Below, piece by piece: positions 17,299-26,018 of a stretch of 64,000 nucleotides of DNA. Where the stretch lies: NCBI RefSeq assembly GCF_030486405.1, contig NZ_CP129613.1, forward strand, positions 6,076,001 to 6,140,000. Direction: 5' to 3'. Position numbers and translations under genes: made by a program. The stretch comes from Mycolicibacterium sp. HK-90 (lineage in GTDB: Bacteria > Actinomycetota > Actinomycetes > Mycobacteriales > Mycobacteriaceae). The notes under the pieces are model-generated. The model was not told where the DNA came from. It searched no databases and saw only the letters and a list, made by a program, of their open reading frames with translations. The first letter of the stretch is position 1, and every line of letters starts with the position of its first letter.

Positions 17299-19022
17299 CC
17301 GGTGCCGGACTCGGCGGCCAGGTGGACCAGACCCGAGGCCACCGCGTAGCGCGGGCCGTGCACGCCGTCGATGTTGGCCCGGCCCACCACAACTCCCACC
17401 CCGCGAAGGGATTCGCCGACCGTCCGCAGGAGTTCGTCGTCGAGCGCACCACCGCCGGCCAGCACCAGCGCGGCCGGCGGTTTCTCGAAGGCGCCCAGGC
17501 AGCGGGCGATGTTGGCCGCGACCGTCTCCTGCTTGATCGCCAGCCGTAGGCTGCGCCATTCCTCGGCAGCGAGCCTGGTGGAGAACGGCACCAACCCCAC
17601 GCTGCCACGAGTGCACAACCGGCCGATCGCGTCGGCCGGTGCAGGTGCGTCCAGGAACAGCCGCCGCCCGTCCTCCTCGTGGGCGACGTGCGGCCCCTCG
17701 ACCCGGATGGCCGGGGTCCGCTTGACGCGCTCGGCCAGGGCGCGCGGGATGTTGAGCATGCGCGCCACCGCCACGGTGATCGTCTCCCCCGCACCCGCGG
17801 CCGTCACGCTTCGTTCGGCGCCGATGAGATCGATGGTGCCGCCGCCGATGTCGCACACCACCGACTCCGGCGGCAGTCCCGGGGTGGTGCGCGCACCGCG
17901 CGCGGCCGCCTCGGGCTCGGTGGCGATGGTCCGCGCCGGGCGCCCGGTCAGCTCGGTCAGTGTGGTCGCGGCGTCCTCGACGTGGTCGGCGGCCAGGAGT
18001 GCCACCACTGTGCCGCGGGTGTCGGCGACGCCGCGCCGCAGCCAGGTCCCGCTGTCGAGCGCGGCAAGGTCGGTGAAAAACGCATCGTCGACCGCGATCT
18101 CGCCATCGGCGGCCGCGATCGCGCGCAACCGGATCCGCGCGACGCTGCCGGGCGGTTCGCGACGCAGGATCGCGTGTGCCTGCGCCGGGGAGTAGCGGAC
18201 CACCTGGCCGTCGATCCGGAACTCGACGTAATCGTCGTCCACCGCAGGCGGTTCCGGCGCTTCGGTGCGCGCCGTCACTGCGATCGCCGGAGAATCCGCC
18301 AACTCCCTGGTGAACTCGGCCACGTCGTGGATCTGTTCGTGTCCGAGTTCCAGTGCAGCACACAGCGCGATCGGGTCGGCCAGAGCCCGGTAGGCACGCC
18401 CCTCGGCGACCACCTCGACCGCGACCAGTGCACCGGGCTCCAGCCCGTCGAGGACCACCTCGTCCACCACCGGAACGTCGAGATGAATCCGGTTGCGGAT
18501 CAACACCGCATCGTCCTGGTCGGCCAGCACCCCGGCGACGGTCCAACCGCGCTCGGCTGCGGTGTTGACGCCCGCCGCGGCCACCTCGAAATCGGTGTCG
18601 GCGCCGACCGAGACGATCACCGGACCCTCGTGGGGTTCGGCGGACAGTTCGGTCAACGGCACGTGCCGGCCCACCGCGTAACCCGTGCCGGCCGGAGTGC
18701 TGGCATCCGGCCGGCGCAGGCTGCGCACCGGCGAGCGCGGTGACGGTACCGGGGCCAACGGTGCCGTCTCGGTGTCGACCGGCCGGATCGCCGACAGTGC
18801 CACCTCGTCGGCCCGAATACCCGCGTCGACCTCGATGCGGTGTAGCAGGGCGGCCGCCCCTTCGAGTGACTCCCGGGATCCCTTGCGGCCCCGGGTCGGT
18901 GCCTGGCCGTGGGTGATCGTCTGCACCGCGCCGTCGACGGCACCGTCATCCACGCGGGCCAGGACGATCTCGGTGGTGTGGTTGCCCACGTCGAGCCCGG
19001 CGACCACCCTGACCGAGGTCAC
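17295..19022 (-). CDS. diol/glycerol dehydratase reactivase, large subunit
   Basis: 575 residues with an actin/Hsp70-type ATPase fold: GLDVGNHTTEIV at the N-terminus, VVCDIGGGTIDLIG as phosphate 2 loop, and LAGGGALDDELL near the end. It matches DdrA/PduG, which releases damaged cobalamin from diol dehydratase in an ATP-dependent exchange. The small reactivase subunit (DdrB/PduH) is not seen here. It is the last gene of the dehydratase operon, its start overlapping the small-subunit stop (19019-19022). It converges on the penicillin-binding protein gene, sharing CTAG. Confidence 0.9.
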   Translation of the reverse strand: MTSVRVVAGLDVGNHTTEIVLARVDDGAVDGAVQTITHGQAPTRGRKGSRESLEGAAALLHRIEVDAGIRADEVALSAIRPVDTETAPLAPVPSPRSPVRSLRRPDASTPAGTGYAVGRHVPLTELSAEPHEGPVIVSVGADTDFEVAAAGVNTAAERGWTVAGVLADQDDAVLIRNRIHLDVPVVDEVVLDGLEPGALVAVEVVAEGRAYRALADPIALCAALELGHEQIHDVAEFTRELADSPAIAVTARTEAPEPPAVDDDYVEFRIDGQVVRYSPAQAHAILRREPPGSVARIRLRAIAAADGEIAVDDAFFTDLAALDSGTWLRRGVADTRGTVVALLAADHVEDAATTLTELTGRPARTIATEPEAAARGARTTPGLPPESVVCDIGGGTIDLIGAERSVTAAGAGETITVAVARMLNIPRALAERVKRTPAIRVEGPHVAHEEDGRRLFLDAPAPADAIGRLCTRGSVGLVPFSTRLAAEEWRSLRLAIKQETVAANIARCLGAFEKPPAALVLAGGGALDDELLRTVGESLRGVGVVVGRANIDGVHGPRYAVASGLVHLAAESGTG

Positions 19023-19351
19023 CGCAACAGGCCCCGGCGGGCGTAGACCGTGGCGGCTTGACGCACCAGCTCGGCGCAGCGCGTGGCGCCGCGGGTTTCC
19101 AGCGACGCCTGCAGCGCGTCGAGTTCGGCGGCGGTCGAGCGGTGCGGGCGCAGCGCCTCGTACAGGCCCATCACCTCTTCGTCGTCGATCGTGGCCAATT
19201 CGGCTGCCCGCAGGAAGTTCTCGGCCAGCTGTGGATTGCCGTTCTCCTCGGCCACCACGGCCTGATGGGCCAGGGCCGCCGGGTCCATCCGCAGATCCGA
19301 CAGGTCCAGCTTGCCGTCGACGGCGGCTTCGACAGTGAATCGTTGGGTCAT
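19019..19351 (-). CDS. diol dehydratase small (gamma) subunit
   Basis: 110 residues, shorter than the 170-odd of PduE because the N-terminal extension, which targets PduE-type enzymes to microcompartments, is reduced. Recognisable core: DLRMDPAALAHQAVVAEENGNPQLAENFLRAAEL (cited in part) and MGLYEALRPHRST. It joins the fused large/medium chain to make the B12 enzyme. Both its ends overlap neighbours by four bases (19348-19351 and 19019-19022), so all three operon genes are translationally coupled. Confidence 0.9.
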   Translation of the reverse strand: MTQRFTVEAAVDGKLDLSDLRMDPAALAHQAVVAEENGNPQLAENFLRAAELATIDDEEVMGLYEALRPHRSTAAELDALQASLETRGATRCAELVRQAATVYARRGLLR

Positions 19352-21621
19352 GCTCGTCTCACCTCCACCGTGACCGGAGCCTGGCCCGGCTCACTGGCCT
19401 CACGTTCCAGCGCCACCAATGCGACCGCGCGGGCGTGGTAGCGCGCCGAGATCGACTCGTCGGTGCCGCCGGTCAGGATCGGTACCGGCGCCATGCCCTT
19501 GGCGTGCCGGGCGGCGTTGCGCCCGAGTTCGCGATAGTTCCTTGCGGTCAGCAGCGGGGCCACGCTGAACAGTTCGAGATTGGCCAGCGGTGCCAGGTCC
19601 CGGCGGTGGATGAGCGCAGTGCCCTTGCCCTGCAAGCCGATTCCGATGCCCGATCCGGACAGCTTGGCCGCGGTCAGCCCGATGAGGCCCACGTCGATGG
19701 TCGAACGCACCCGCACGAACCGCGGCACACAGCCCTCCTCCTCCAGGCCCGCGGACAGCTGGCGGATCACCTCGCCGATCGGCAGGCCGCACAGGCTCAG
19801 CCACACGCTGCGGCCCAACGCAGGTGACAGCCCGACGACCACCTCCCGCGGATCGCTGCCCTGGCGGGCCGGTTCGACCTCGGTCACGGTGAGGTGACCG
19901 GCATGCTCAGCCTGGTCGGCGGTGAGTTCCGCGGCGTTGCGCTGCTGGCGGATGTTGTCGATCTCGGCCCGGCGCTCCTCGGTCAGCCGGTAGCCGGTGC
20001 CGGGACCCGAATAGTCGTTCGGATCGGTGACTTTCGACAGCACCCGGAACTGCTCGTCGAAGATCGCGGAGGTCTGCAGCTGATCGCCGCGCAGCCGCTC
20101 GGCGGTCAGCCGCATGATGGCCTCGGCCTCTTCGGCGTACCCGGTGCGGTGCAGCGAGGCGACCACGTCGAACACCGTCAGCTGCTTGGCCTCGATCGCG
20201 TTGGCCGCTTCCGCGACGGCCTTCGGGTCGCCGGGCGGCAGATCGCGGGACCCGTTGGCGACCACCACCTCCTCGATGTGCGTGTCGTCGAAATCGGCGA
20301 GCCCCAGGTCGCGGTACACCGCCTGCACTGCCGTGGCCGCCCTTCGGCGTACGGCTGCCAAGTGCTCCGGCGATACGGTGCGCAGCCCGCCGTCGGCGCC
20401 CCAGTCCCGTTGCAGGACAAGAAAGTCGTCCATGTCGTCGGAGTTGAAGTTGGACAGCGCGAACGCGTTGTCGTACCGCGGGATCGAGCCGAATCCGGAG
20501 AAGATGAAATCCGCCCCGGCCAGCAGCACCGGCAGGGTGTGGGCGCTGCGGCGGATGTCGGACTCCGAGATCAGATTGTCGTTGCCCGCGCACGACTCGA
20601 GATCCCGCATCATCACCATCAGGTTCTCGGCCAGCAGTTCCTTCATGCCCTCGGGCACCGAGGCCACCACGCCGACGCCGTCGATGCCACCGTTCTGCAC
20701 ACCCTGGGAGCCCAGTGCCCGGGCCAGCGACACGCACCGCGATTCGAGGTACAGGATCGAGCACTTCTCGGCCGCGCCCATCAAGACCTCGGCGCCACCC
20801 CCGCTGGTGACGCGCATCTTCAGCCCCCGCGAGGCGTAGGCGCTCGTCAGGATCGCCTTGGAGAACGGGGTGTCATCGCCGTCGACGAACACCTGCTCGG
20901 TGCCGTAGATCGAAATGGTCTCGGCGTAGCTGGTCAGCCCGCGCAGGCCCAGCCGCAGTTCGAGAGCCTCCTCGATCGAGCACTGGGCCATCGCTCCCGG
21001 CACTCCGACCTGCGAACCGATCAGCAGCGCAACGGCATTCGACGACGCATCGCCGAGCACCGGCACCGTCGTCTCCACCTCACGGAACCCGTACGCGACC
21101 GCGCTGGCCGCGTCGGCGGCGATCAGCATCGGATCGTCGAGCTGGTTGGTGACGTGGGCCTGATTGCTCGGGGTGCGCCGGGCCCGCATCTTGGCCATGG
21201 CCATCTGGATCTCGACCGGGGTGAGCAGCGCGATCACCCGGGCCAGCTTGGCCGGGGTGGTGCCGCCGATCAGTCGCACCACCTCGGCCCGTGACACGTT
21301 GAGATCGACCGTCTTGCGGGCCAGTTCGACATCGCTGCACGCCATCGCCTCCGGCGCGACGCCGAGGTCCAGGCCGTAGCGGGCGATGAACTCGTCGATC
21401 ACGTCGAAGTCGGCGGCGGCCTTGCCGTCCATCTCGACGACCTGACCGTCGCTGATGACCAGTGAGGGCTCAGGATCGTTGGGACTGCTCATCGCGGCGA
21501 GGCCGAGGTCGGGGTTCGTCACACTGAAGCCGTCGAGGTTCACCGGTTTCGCGTCGAGAATCCGCATCCGGCCGAGGTAGGCACCGCCGTCATCCGTCAC
21601 GGCGACCATTTTGCGCGTCAA
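19348..21621 (-). CDS. B12-dependent diol/glycerol dehydratase, large-medium subunit fusion
   Basis: 757 residues. The first about 560 match the PduC-type alpha subunit (GSQVGVPGAMAQCSIEEALEL, GGGAEVLMGAAEKCSILYLE, GVQNGGIDGVGV), forming the TIM barrel that holds adenosylcobalamin; from about 590 to the end it matches the PduD-type beta subunit (EVVVGLSPALGRS, KLSGSGIGIGLQGKGTALIHRRDL). The enzyme dehydrates 1,2-propanediol to propanal or glycerol to 3-hydroxypropanal by a radical mechanism. No shell proteins or aldehyde dehydrogenase are nearby. Start TTG 21621 or ATG 21609 (MVAVTDDGG); neither has a good ribosome site. The WS/DGAT gene ends only 33 bases upstream and may be co-transcribed. 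Confidence 0.93.
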   Translation of the reverse strand: MTRKMVAVTDDGGAYLGRMRILDAKPVNLDGFSVTNPDLGLAAMSSPNDPEPSLVISDGQVVEMDGKAAADFDVIDEFIARYGLDLGVAPEAMACSDVELARKTVDLNVSRAEVVRLIGGTTPAKLARVIALLTPVEIQMAMAKMRARRTPSNQAHVTNQLDDPMLIAADAASAVAYGFREVETTVPVLGDASSNAVALLIGSQVGVPGAMAQCSIEEALELRLGLRGLTSYAETISIYGTEQVFVDGDDTPFSKAILTSAYASRGLKMRVTSGGGAEVLMGAAEKCSILYLESRCVSLARALGSQGVQNGGIDGVGVVASVPEGMKELLAENLMVMMRDLESCAGNDNLISESDIRRSAHTLPVLLAGADFIFSGFGSIPRYDNAFALSNFNSDDMDDFLVLQRDWGADGGLRTVSPEHLAAVRRRAATAVQAVYRDLGLADFDDTHIEEVVVANGSRDLPPGDPKAVAEAANAIEAKQLTVFDVVASLHRTGYAEEAEAIMRLTAERLRGDQLQTSAIFDEQFRVLSKVTDPNDYSGPGTGYRLTEERRAEIDNIRQQRNAAELTADQAEHAGHLTVTEVEPARQGSDPREVVVGLSPALGRSVWLSLCGLPIGEVIRQLSAGLEEEGCVPRFVRVRSTIDVGLIGLTAAKLSGSGIGIGLQGKGTALIHRRDLAPLANLELFSVAPLLTARNYRELGRNAARHAKGMAPVPILTGGTDESISARYHARAVALVALEREASEPGQAPVTVEVRRA

Positions 21622-21654
21622 ACACTATTTGGTCCACCCATTACGCCTTTTGAG

Positions 21655-23019
21655 TCAGGCGCCCGAGGCCACTTCCAGTGCCTTGAGCGAATCCTCGAGA
21701 TGACTGAGCATCCGCTGCAGATGCGGCACACTCCGGCGGCACCCGACGAGGCCGAAATCCAGGTTGTCCGCATTGTTGGCCAGGGTGATGTTCATCGCCT
21801 GCCCGTCCAGGGCGATGGACAGCGGATAGTTGCCGTCCAGCCGAGCGCCCTTCCAGTACAACGGATGTCGCGGCCCCGGCACATTCGAGATGACCAGGTT
21901 GAACGGCGGCGAGGTGGCCCCGACGAAACCGGGCAGCGCGGTCAGCCCGAGCGGGGCGATCATCAGCGCCGACAACGCCAGGGCCTGAATCCGCGGCAGC
22001 TCGGAGAACACCTTCTTGTTGCCCCGCATCGACTCACCCACGACGGTGAGCCGGTCGGCCGGGTCGTCCAGGTCCGTACCCAGATTGCACAGCACCGAGC
22101 CGACCAGATTGCCGCCGGCGTCGGCCTCGTGCTCGGCACGCAGGCTGACCGGAACCATCGCGATGAGCGACTGGTCCGGCAGCGCGTCCTGATCCAGCAG
22201 GTAGCCGCGCAGCGCGCCGCCACACACCGCCAGCACCACGTCGTTGACCGTGAACCCGGTGGCCCGCGCGATCCGCTGGAACCGTTCCAGCGGCCAGGAT
22301 TGCGCCGCGACGCGGCGGGCACCACCGATCTTGACGTTGAACATCGTCTTGGGAGCCGCGAAGGGCAACGTGAGCTGCTGCTCCAGCAGCGCCGCGCGGG
22401 CCAGCTTGACCGTTGACGGCGCCAGGCCGGCGACCGAGCCGACGGAATCGGCAAGAGTCCGCACCAACGACGAACTCTGGCGCGGCCGTTTCCGGCGCGG
22501 CAATGCCCACGGCACCCGCACCTCTGTGTCGTCGGGATCCTCCGACAGCGTGCGCATCAGCAGCTTGAGCGCTGACACCCCGTCGATCAGCGAATGGTGC
22601 ATCTTGGTGTACACCGCGAACCGACCGTCGGCGAGCCCCTCGATGAGGTGGGCCTCCCACAGCGGACGGTGCCGGTCGAGCAGGCTGCCGTGCAGCCGTG
22701 AGGTCAACTCCAGCAGGTCCCGCACCCGTCCCGGCGACGGCAGCGCCGAGCGTCGCAGGTGGTAGTCGAGGTCAACCTCGTCGTCATAGGACCAGCCGAC
22801 GTTCGCGATCGTGCCCAGGATGGTGGACGGGCGTTTGCGGAACACCGGCTGAAACTCGGTGTGGGAAACCATGTCCTCGTGCAAGTCCCGCACGAATTCG
22901 CGGCCGGCCCCGGCCGGCGGTTCGTAGAGCGCGAGGCCACCGACATGGAACGGGTGCTCCCGCGTCTCGGCGATCAGGAACATCGAATCGGTCGGCGACA
23001 TCAGCTCCATGGAGCCCAT
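21655..23019 (-). CDS. WS/DGAT wax ester synthase / diacylglycerol acyltransferase
   Basis: 454 residues with the catalytic HHxxxDG motif intact (HHSLIDG, His141-Gly147), PLWEAHLIEGL before it and the family C-terminal block NLVISNVPGPRHPLYW. These enzymes esterify acyl-CoA to diacylglycerol or fatty alcohols to make storage triacylglycerol or wax, at the membrane or lipid droplet. Mycobacteria carry many paralogues, so the exact role is not assignable. Start ATG 23019, or ATG 23010 (MELMSPTDSMF), which fits the family's usual N-terminus better. Thirty-three bases after its stop the diol dehydratase operon begins; a functional connection (glycerol as acyl acceptor and dehydratase substrate) is speculation. 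Confidence 0.92.
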   Translation of the reverse strand: MGSMELMSPTDSMFLIAETREHPFHVGGLALYEPPAGAGREFVRDLHEDMVSHTEFQPVFRKRPSTILGTIANVGWSYDDEVDLDYHLRRSALPSPGRVRDLLELTSRLHGSLLDRHRPLWEAHLIEGLADGRFAVYTKMHHSLIDGVSALKLLMRTLSEDPDDTEVRVPWALPRRKRPRQSSSLVRTLADSVGSVAGLAPSTVKLARAALLEQQLTLPFAAPKTMFNVKIGGARRVAAQSWPLERFQRIARATGFTVNDVVLAVCGGALRGYLLDQDALPDQSLIAMVPVSLRAEHEADAGGNLVGSVLCNLGTDLDDPADRLTVVGESMRGNKKVFSELPRIQALALSALMIAPLGLTALPGFVGATSPPFNLVISNVPGPRHPLYWKGARLDGNYPLSIALDGQAMNITLANNADNLDFGLVGCRRSVPHLQRMLSHLEDSLKALEVASGA

Positions 23020-23121
23020 TCAACGCGGGTGTGCGGCGCCGCGACGACGCAACGCCGAACTCCGCAAAACAAGTAGCCGACTACTCATGCGCGCGGGAGC
23101 GTGCGGAACGAAGATCTATCC

Positions 23122-23532
23122 ATGCTGAGTCCGACAGCAGCCCGCACCGCGTTGGCGGTGATCCGGATCGTCAACGGCGCGACCGCCCTCGTGGCACCCG
23201 GAAGATTGCTCACCCGACTGGGAGTGGACCCCGCGCGGGATCGATCCGGCAGCTATCCGTTTCGCATGTTCGGCATCCGGACCGTGCTCATCGGGCTGGA
23301 CCTGCTGACGCTGCGTGGCCAGGAACTACGTCGGGCCGAGAACCTCGCCGTGCTGATCCACGCCACCGACACCATCTCGGCCGTCGTCACCACCGCACGC
23401 GGCGATCTGGCGCGCCGCCACGGCGTCGTGGCCACCGTCATCTCCGCACTCAACACCGCTCTCGCCATCGTCGCGTGGAAAGGATCCCGTCATGCCCCCG
23501 CTTCTCACGAGGTTGTTCCTCAAGACCAGTGA
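23122..23532 (+). CDS. small membrane-associated protein, function unknown
   Basis: 136 residues from ATG 23122; GTG 23101 is an in-frame alternative. Several moderately hydrophobic segments (ARTALAVIRIVNGATALVAP, FGIRTVLIGLDLLTL, GVVATVISALNTALAIVAWK) suggest three or four membrane helices. The pattern resembles small DUF4267-like membrane proteins often found beside oxidoreductases, but I am not certain. Its final 41 bases overlap the start of the peroxidase gene, so the two are probably one transcript and the protein could be an accessory to the dioxygenase. Confidence 0.7.
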   Translation: MLSPTAARTALAVIRIVNGATALVAPGRLLTRLGVDPARDRSGSYPFRMFGIRTVLIGLDLLTLRGQELRRAENLAVLIHATDTISAVVTTARGDLARRHGVVATVISALNTALAIVAWKGSRHAPASHEVVPQDQ

Positions 23533-25282
23533 GCTGATCGACCGACGGATCGGCTGGGACAAACTGCCGCCCATCTTCGGGATCTCGGTGCTGGTCGGGA
23601 TCCGCGACGCCCTGCGCGAACACAATCTGTACGACCCCTATCAGGGTCACCCGCCGGAAGTGCCGCCACTGTCGCCGCCCGATTACCTGACCGTCCGGAC
23701 CGCCGACGGCTCCTACAACGACCTCGCCGCGCCGTCGATGGGGATGGCGAACACCCGGTTCGGGCGCAACGTCCCGTTGCACGAGGGCCGCGCCGAGACG
23801 ATGCCGCAGCTGATGGATCCCAACCCGCGAGTGATCAGCACCAAACTGCTGCGCCGGGACAAGTTCCAGCCGGCCACCACGCTGAACGTCCTGGCCGGGG
23901 CATGGCTGCAGTTCGAAACCCGGGACTGGTTCAGCCACGGCAGCGACGCCAACCGGATGATCGAGATTCCCCGGCCACCCGACGACGACTGGCCCGAGGA
24001 CACGATCAAGGTGCCGGCCACGTCCGCGGACCCCACCGCCGAGCCTGGCGCGTCGACCTTTCTCAACACCGAGACCCACTGGTGGGACGCGTCGCAGATC
24101 TACGGAAGCAACCAGCAGTTCCAGCAGGCCATCCGCACCCACCGTGACGGCCGGGCCTGCATCGACGGCAAGGTGTGTGTCGACGCCGACGGGTTCATCG
24201 ACATCGACCCCGCCCTGCTCGGCGCCTCCGGCGGCGCGGACGGCTGGTGGCTGGGCATGGAGCTGATGGGCACGATCTTCATGCGCGAACACAACGCGAT
24301 CTGCGATCGGCTCAAGGCCGCCTACCCGCACTGGTCCAACGATCAGCTGTTCAACAAGGCGCGGCTGATCAATGCCGCACTGATCGCCAAGATCCACACC
24401 ATCGAGTGGACGCCGGCGATCCTGGGGCACCCGACGCTGCAGATCGGCATGCGCGCCAACTGGTTCGGCCTGGCCGGGGAACGGGTCAAGGAGCTGTTCG
24501 GGCGGCTGGGGTCCAGCGATGTGATCAGCGGTATCCCGGGCTCGCAACCCGACCACCACACCGCGCCGTATTCGATCACCGAGGACTTCGTCACCGTGTA
24601 CCGGATGCATCCGCTGGTTCCCGACGATTACGAATTCCTCAGTCTCACAGCCGATGCCGAGCCACACCCGCTCAGCTTCGGCGACATCCACGGCGGCGCG
24701 AACTCCCGCGGCGTGCTCAAGAGCGTCGGCGCCGCCGAATGCCTGTACTCCCTGGGCGTCGCCCATCCCGGCGCCGTCACCCTGCACAACAGTCCGAATT
24801 TCATGCGCCACTTCCAGCGCACCGACGAGAACATGCTCGATCTGATCGCCACCGACATCCTGCGCTCTCGGGAGCGAGGTGTGCCGCGCTACAACGACTT
24901 CCGCCGGGCACTTCGGTTGAAGCCGGCCACGAGTTTCGACGAGATCAGCAACGGTGACCGCGACACTGCCATCGCGATGGCCGAGATCTACGGCGGCGAC
25001 ATCGAAAAGGTCGACGCCATGGTCGGCATGTTCGGGGAGAAGCTGCCCGACGGATTCGGATTCAGCGACACCGCCTTCCGGATCTTCGTGCTGATGGCGA
25101 CCCGGCGGCTCAAGAGCGACCGGTTCTACACCGTCGACTTCACCCCGCGCGTCTACACGCCCGAAGGCATGGACTGGATCGACCGCAACGACATGACCTC
25201 GGTGTTGCTGCGGCACTACCCCGAGCTCGAGCCGGCACTGCGCGGGCAACGCAACGCATTCGCGCCGTGGACGCGGATCTAG
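23492..25282 (+). CDS. animal-type haem peroxidase, fatty-acid alpha-dioxygenase-like
   Basis: 596 residues. Distal-haem segment LAGAWLQFETRDWFSHG with His149, the animal-peroxidase motif REHN (265-268), and YRMH with Tyr370 and His373. The His...Tyr-x-x-His spacing is that of plant alpha-dioxygenase (as I recall, His163, Tyr386 and proximal His389), which inserts O2 at the alpha carbon of fatty acids to give 2-hydroperoxides and then aldehydes. Fatty-acid oxygenation fits lipid-rich mycobacteria. Start ATG 23492 has AAAGGA eight bases upstream; it overlaps the membrane-protein gene. A strong terminator follows. Calcium-site residues were not checked. Confidence 0.87.
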   Translation: MPPLLTRLFLKTSELIDRRIGWDKLPPIFGISVLVGIRDALREHNLYDPYQGHPPEVPPLSPPDYLTVRTADGSYNDLAAPSMGMANTRFGRNVPLHEGRAETMPQLMDPNPRVISTKLLRRDKFQPATTLNVLAGAWLQFETRDWFSHGSDANRMIEIPRPPDDDWPEDTIKVPATSADPTAEPGASTFLNTETHWWDASQIYGSNQQFQQAIRTHRDGRACIDGKVCVDADGFIDIDPALLGASGGADGWWLGMELMGTIFMREHNAICDRLKAAYPHWSNDQLFNKARLINAALIAKIHTIEWTPAILGHPTLQIGMRANWFGLAGERVKELFGRLGSSDVISGIPGSQPDHHTAPYSITEDFVTVYRMHPLVPDDYEFLSLTADAEPHPLSFGDIHGGANSRGVLKSVGAAECLYSLGVAHPGAVTLHNSPNFMRHFQRTDENMLDLIATDILRSRERGVPRYNDFRRALRLKPATSFDEISNGDRDTAIAMAEIYGGDIEKVDAMVGMFGEKLPDGFGFSDTAFRIFVLMATRRLKSDRFYTVDFTPRVYTPEGMDWIDRNDMTSVLLRHYPELEPALRGQRNAFAPWTRI

Positions 25283-25302
25283 GCGGGCTCGGCCAAACAA
25301 AG

Positions 25303-25334
25303 AACCCGCTACCTGCGTGAACAGGTAGCGGGTT
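25303..25334. terminator. bidirectional terminator (peroxidase gene / tRNA-Ser)
   Basis: Perfect 13-base stem AACCCGCTACCTG / CAGGTAGCGGGTT around a six-base loop, with A-rich sequence before and TT after. It ends two bases from the 3' end of the convergent tRNA gene and should stop both transcripts. Confidence 0.8.
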
Positions 25335-25336
25335 TA

Positions 25337-25427
25337 TGGCGGTGGCGGAGGGATTTGAACCCTCGGACGGGGGTTACCCGTCACACGCTTTCGAGGCGTG
25401 CTCCTTAGGCCGCTCGGACACGCCACC
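25337..25427 (-). tRNA. tRNA-Ser (anticodon CGA)
   Basis: 91 bases including encoded CCA. Acceptor GGTGGCG/CGCCACC with discriminator G, anticodon arm CACGC-CTCGAAA-GCGTG, a long serine-type variable arm (GACGGGTAACCCCCGTC) and T-loop GTTCAAATC. Reads UCG. Confidence 0.95.
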
Positions 25428-25562
25428 GTGTGGCAGCTTACCGGCCGAGCGCCGCAAGCCCTAATCGTGCCCCAGCGCTCACACCCGGCCCGTGAGTGTG
25501 AAGAAGATGGCGAAGATCGGCCCGAAAACTCGCGATCTTGTTCACGCTCGGCGGCAGGGGGT

Positions 25563-26018
25563 TCACCGCTGACGCGCGAAAAACTCCTCCAGCAGGGCCG
25601 CGCACTCGTCGGCCAGTACCCCGCCGACCACCTCGGGCCGGTGGTTGAGCCGCCGATCACGCACCACATCCCACAGCGAACCGACCGCCCCGGTCTTTGG
25701 CTCCCACGCGCCGAACACCACGCGCGCCACCCTGGCCAGCACCAACGCGCCCGCGCACATCGTGCACGGCTCGACGGTCACGGCCAGCGTCGCCCCTTCG
25801 AGCCGCCAGCCGTCGCCCAGTACCCGAGCGGCCTCACGCATCGCGACGATCTCCGCATGCCCGGCCGGGTCCCCGGTGGCCTCGCGGACATTGGCGGCCC
25901 GCGCCAGCTCGGTCCCGTCGGCGGCGAACACCACCGCGCCGATCGGCACATCGCGCGGCCCGGCGGTGCGGGCGGCCGCCAGCGCGGCGCGGATCAGGGC
26001 CTGGTCAGAAGAGCTCAC
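25563..26018 (-). CDS. tadA: tRNA-specific adenosine-34 deaminase
   Basis: 151 residues with the zinc deaminase signature H54-A-E56 (GHAEIVAM) and P84-C85-x-x-C88 (EPCTMCAG), and the typical C-terminal LNHRPEVVGG. It converts wobble A34 to inosine in tRNA-Arg(ACG), whose gene is at 43797-43869. Its GTG start overlaps the TGA of the gene upstream (26015-26018), so both are co-translated. In M. tuberculosis this is Rv3752c with the same neighbours. The annotation 'cytidine deaminase' found for some homologues is less likely given N-terminal and C-terminal TadA features. Confidence 0.92.
   Translation of the reverse strand: MSSSDQALIRAALAAARTAGPRDVPIGAVVFAADGTELARAANVREATGDPAGHAEIVAMREAARVLGDGWRLEGATLAVTVEPCTMCAGALVLARVARVVFGAWEPKTGAVGSLWDVVRDRRLNHRPEVVGGVLADECAALLEEFFARQR

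Noticed and set aside
14026..18546. A very long minus-strand open frame (about 1500 codons)
   Set aside because: It runs antisense through lpqH, the PE-PPE gene, the penicillin-binding protein gene and part of the reactivase; composition is Arg/Gly/His-rich nonsense typical of GC-rich shadow frames, with no domain.
23450..25300. Minus-strand open frame of about 616 codons opposite the haem peroxidase gene
   Set aside because: The plus-strand product has clear family motifs; the antisense product has none and is a codon-bias shadow.
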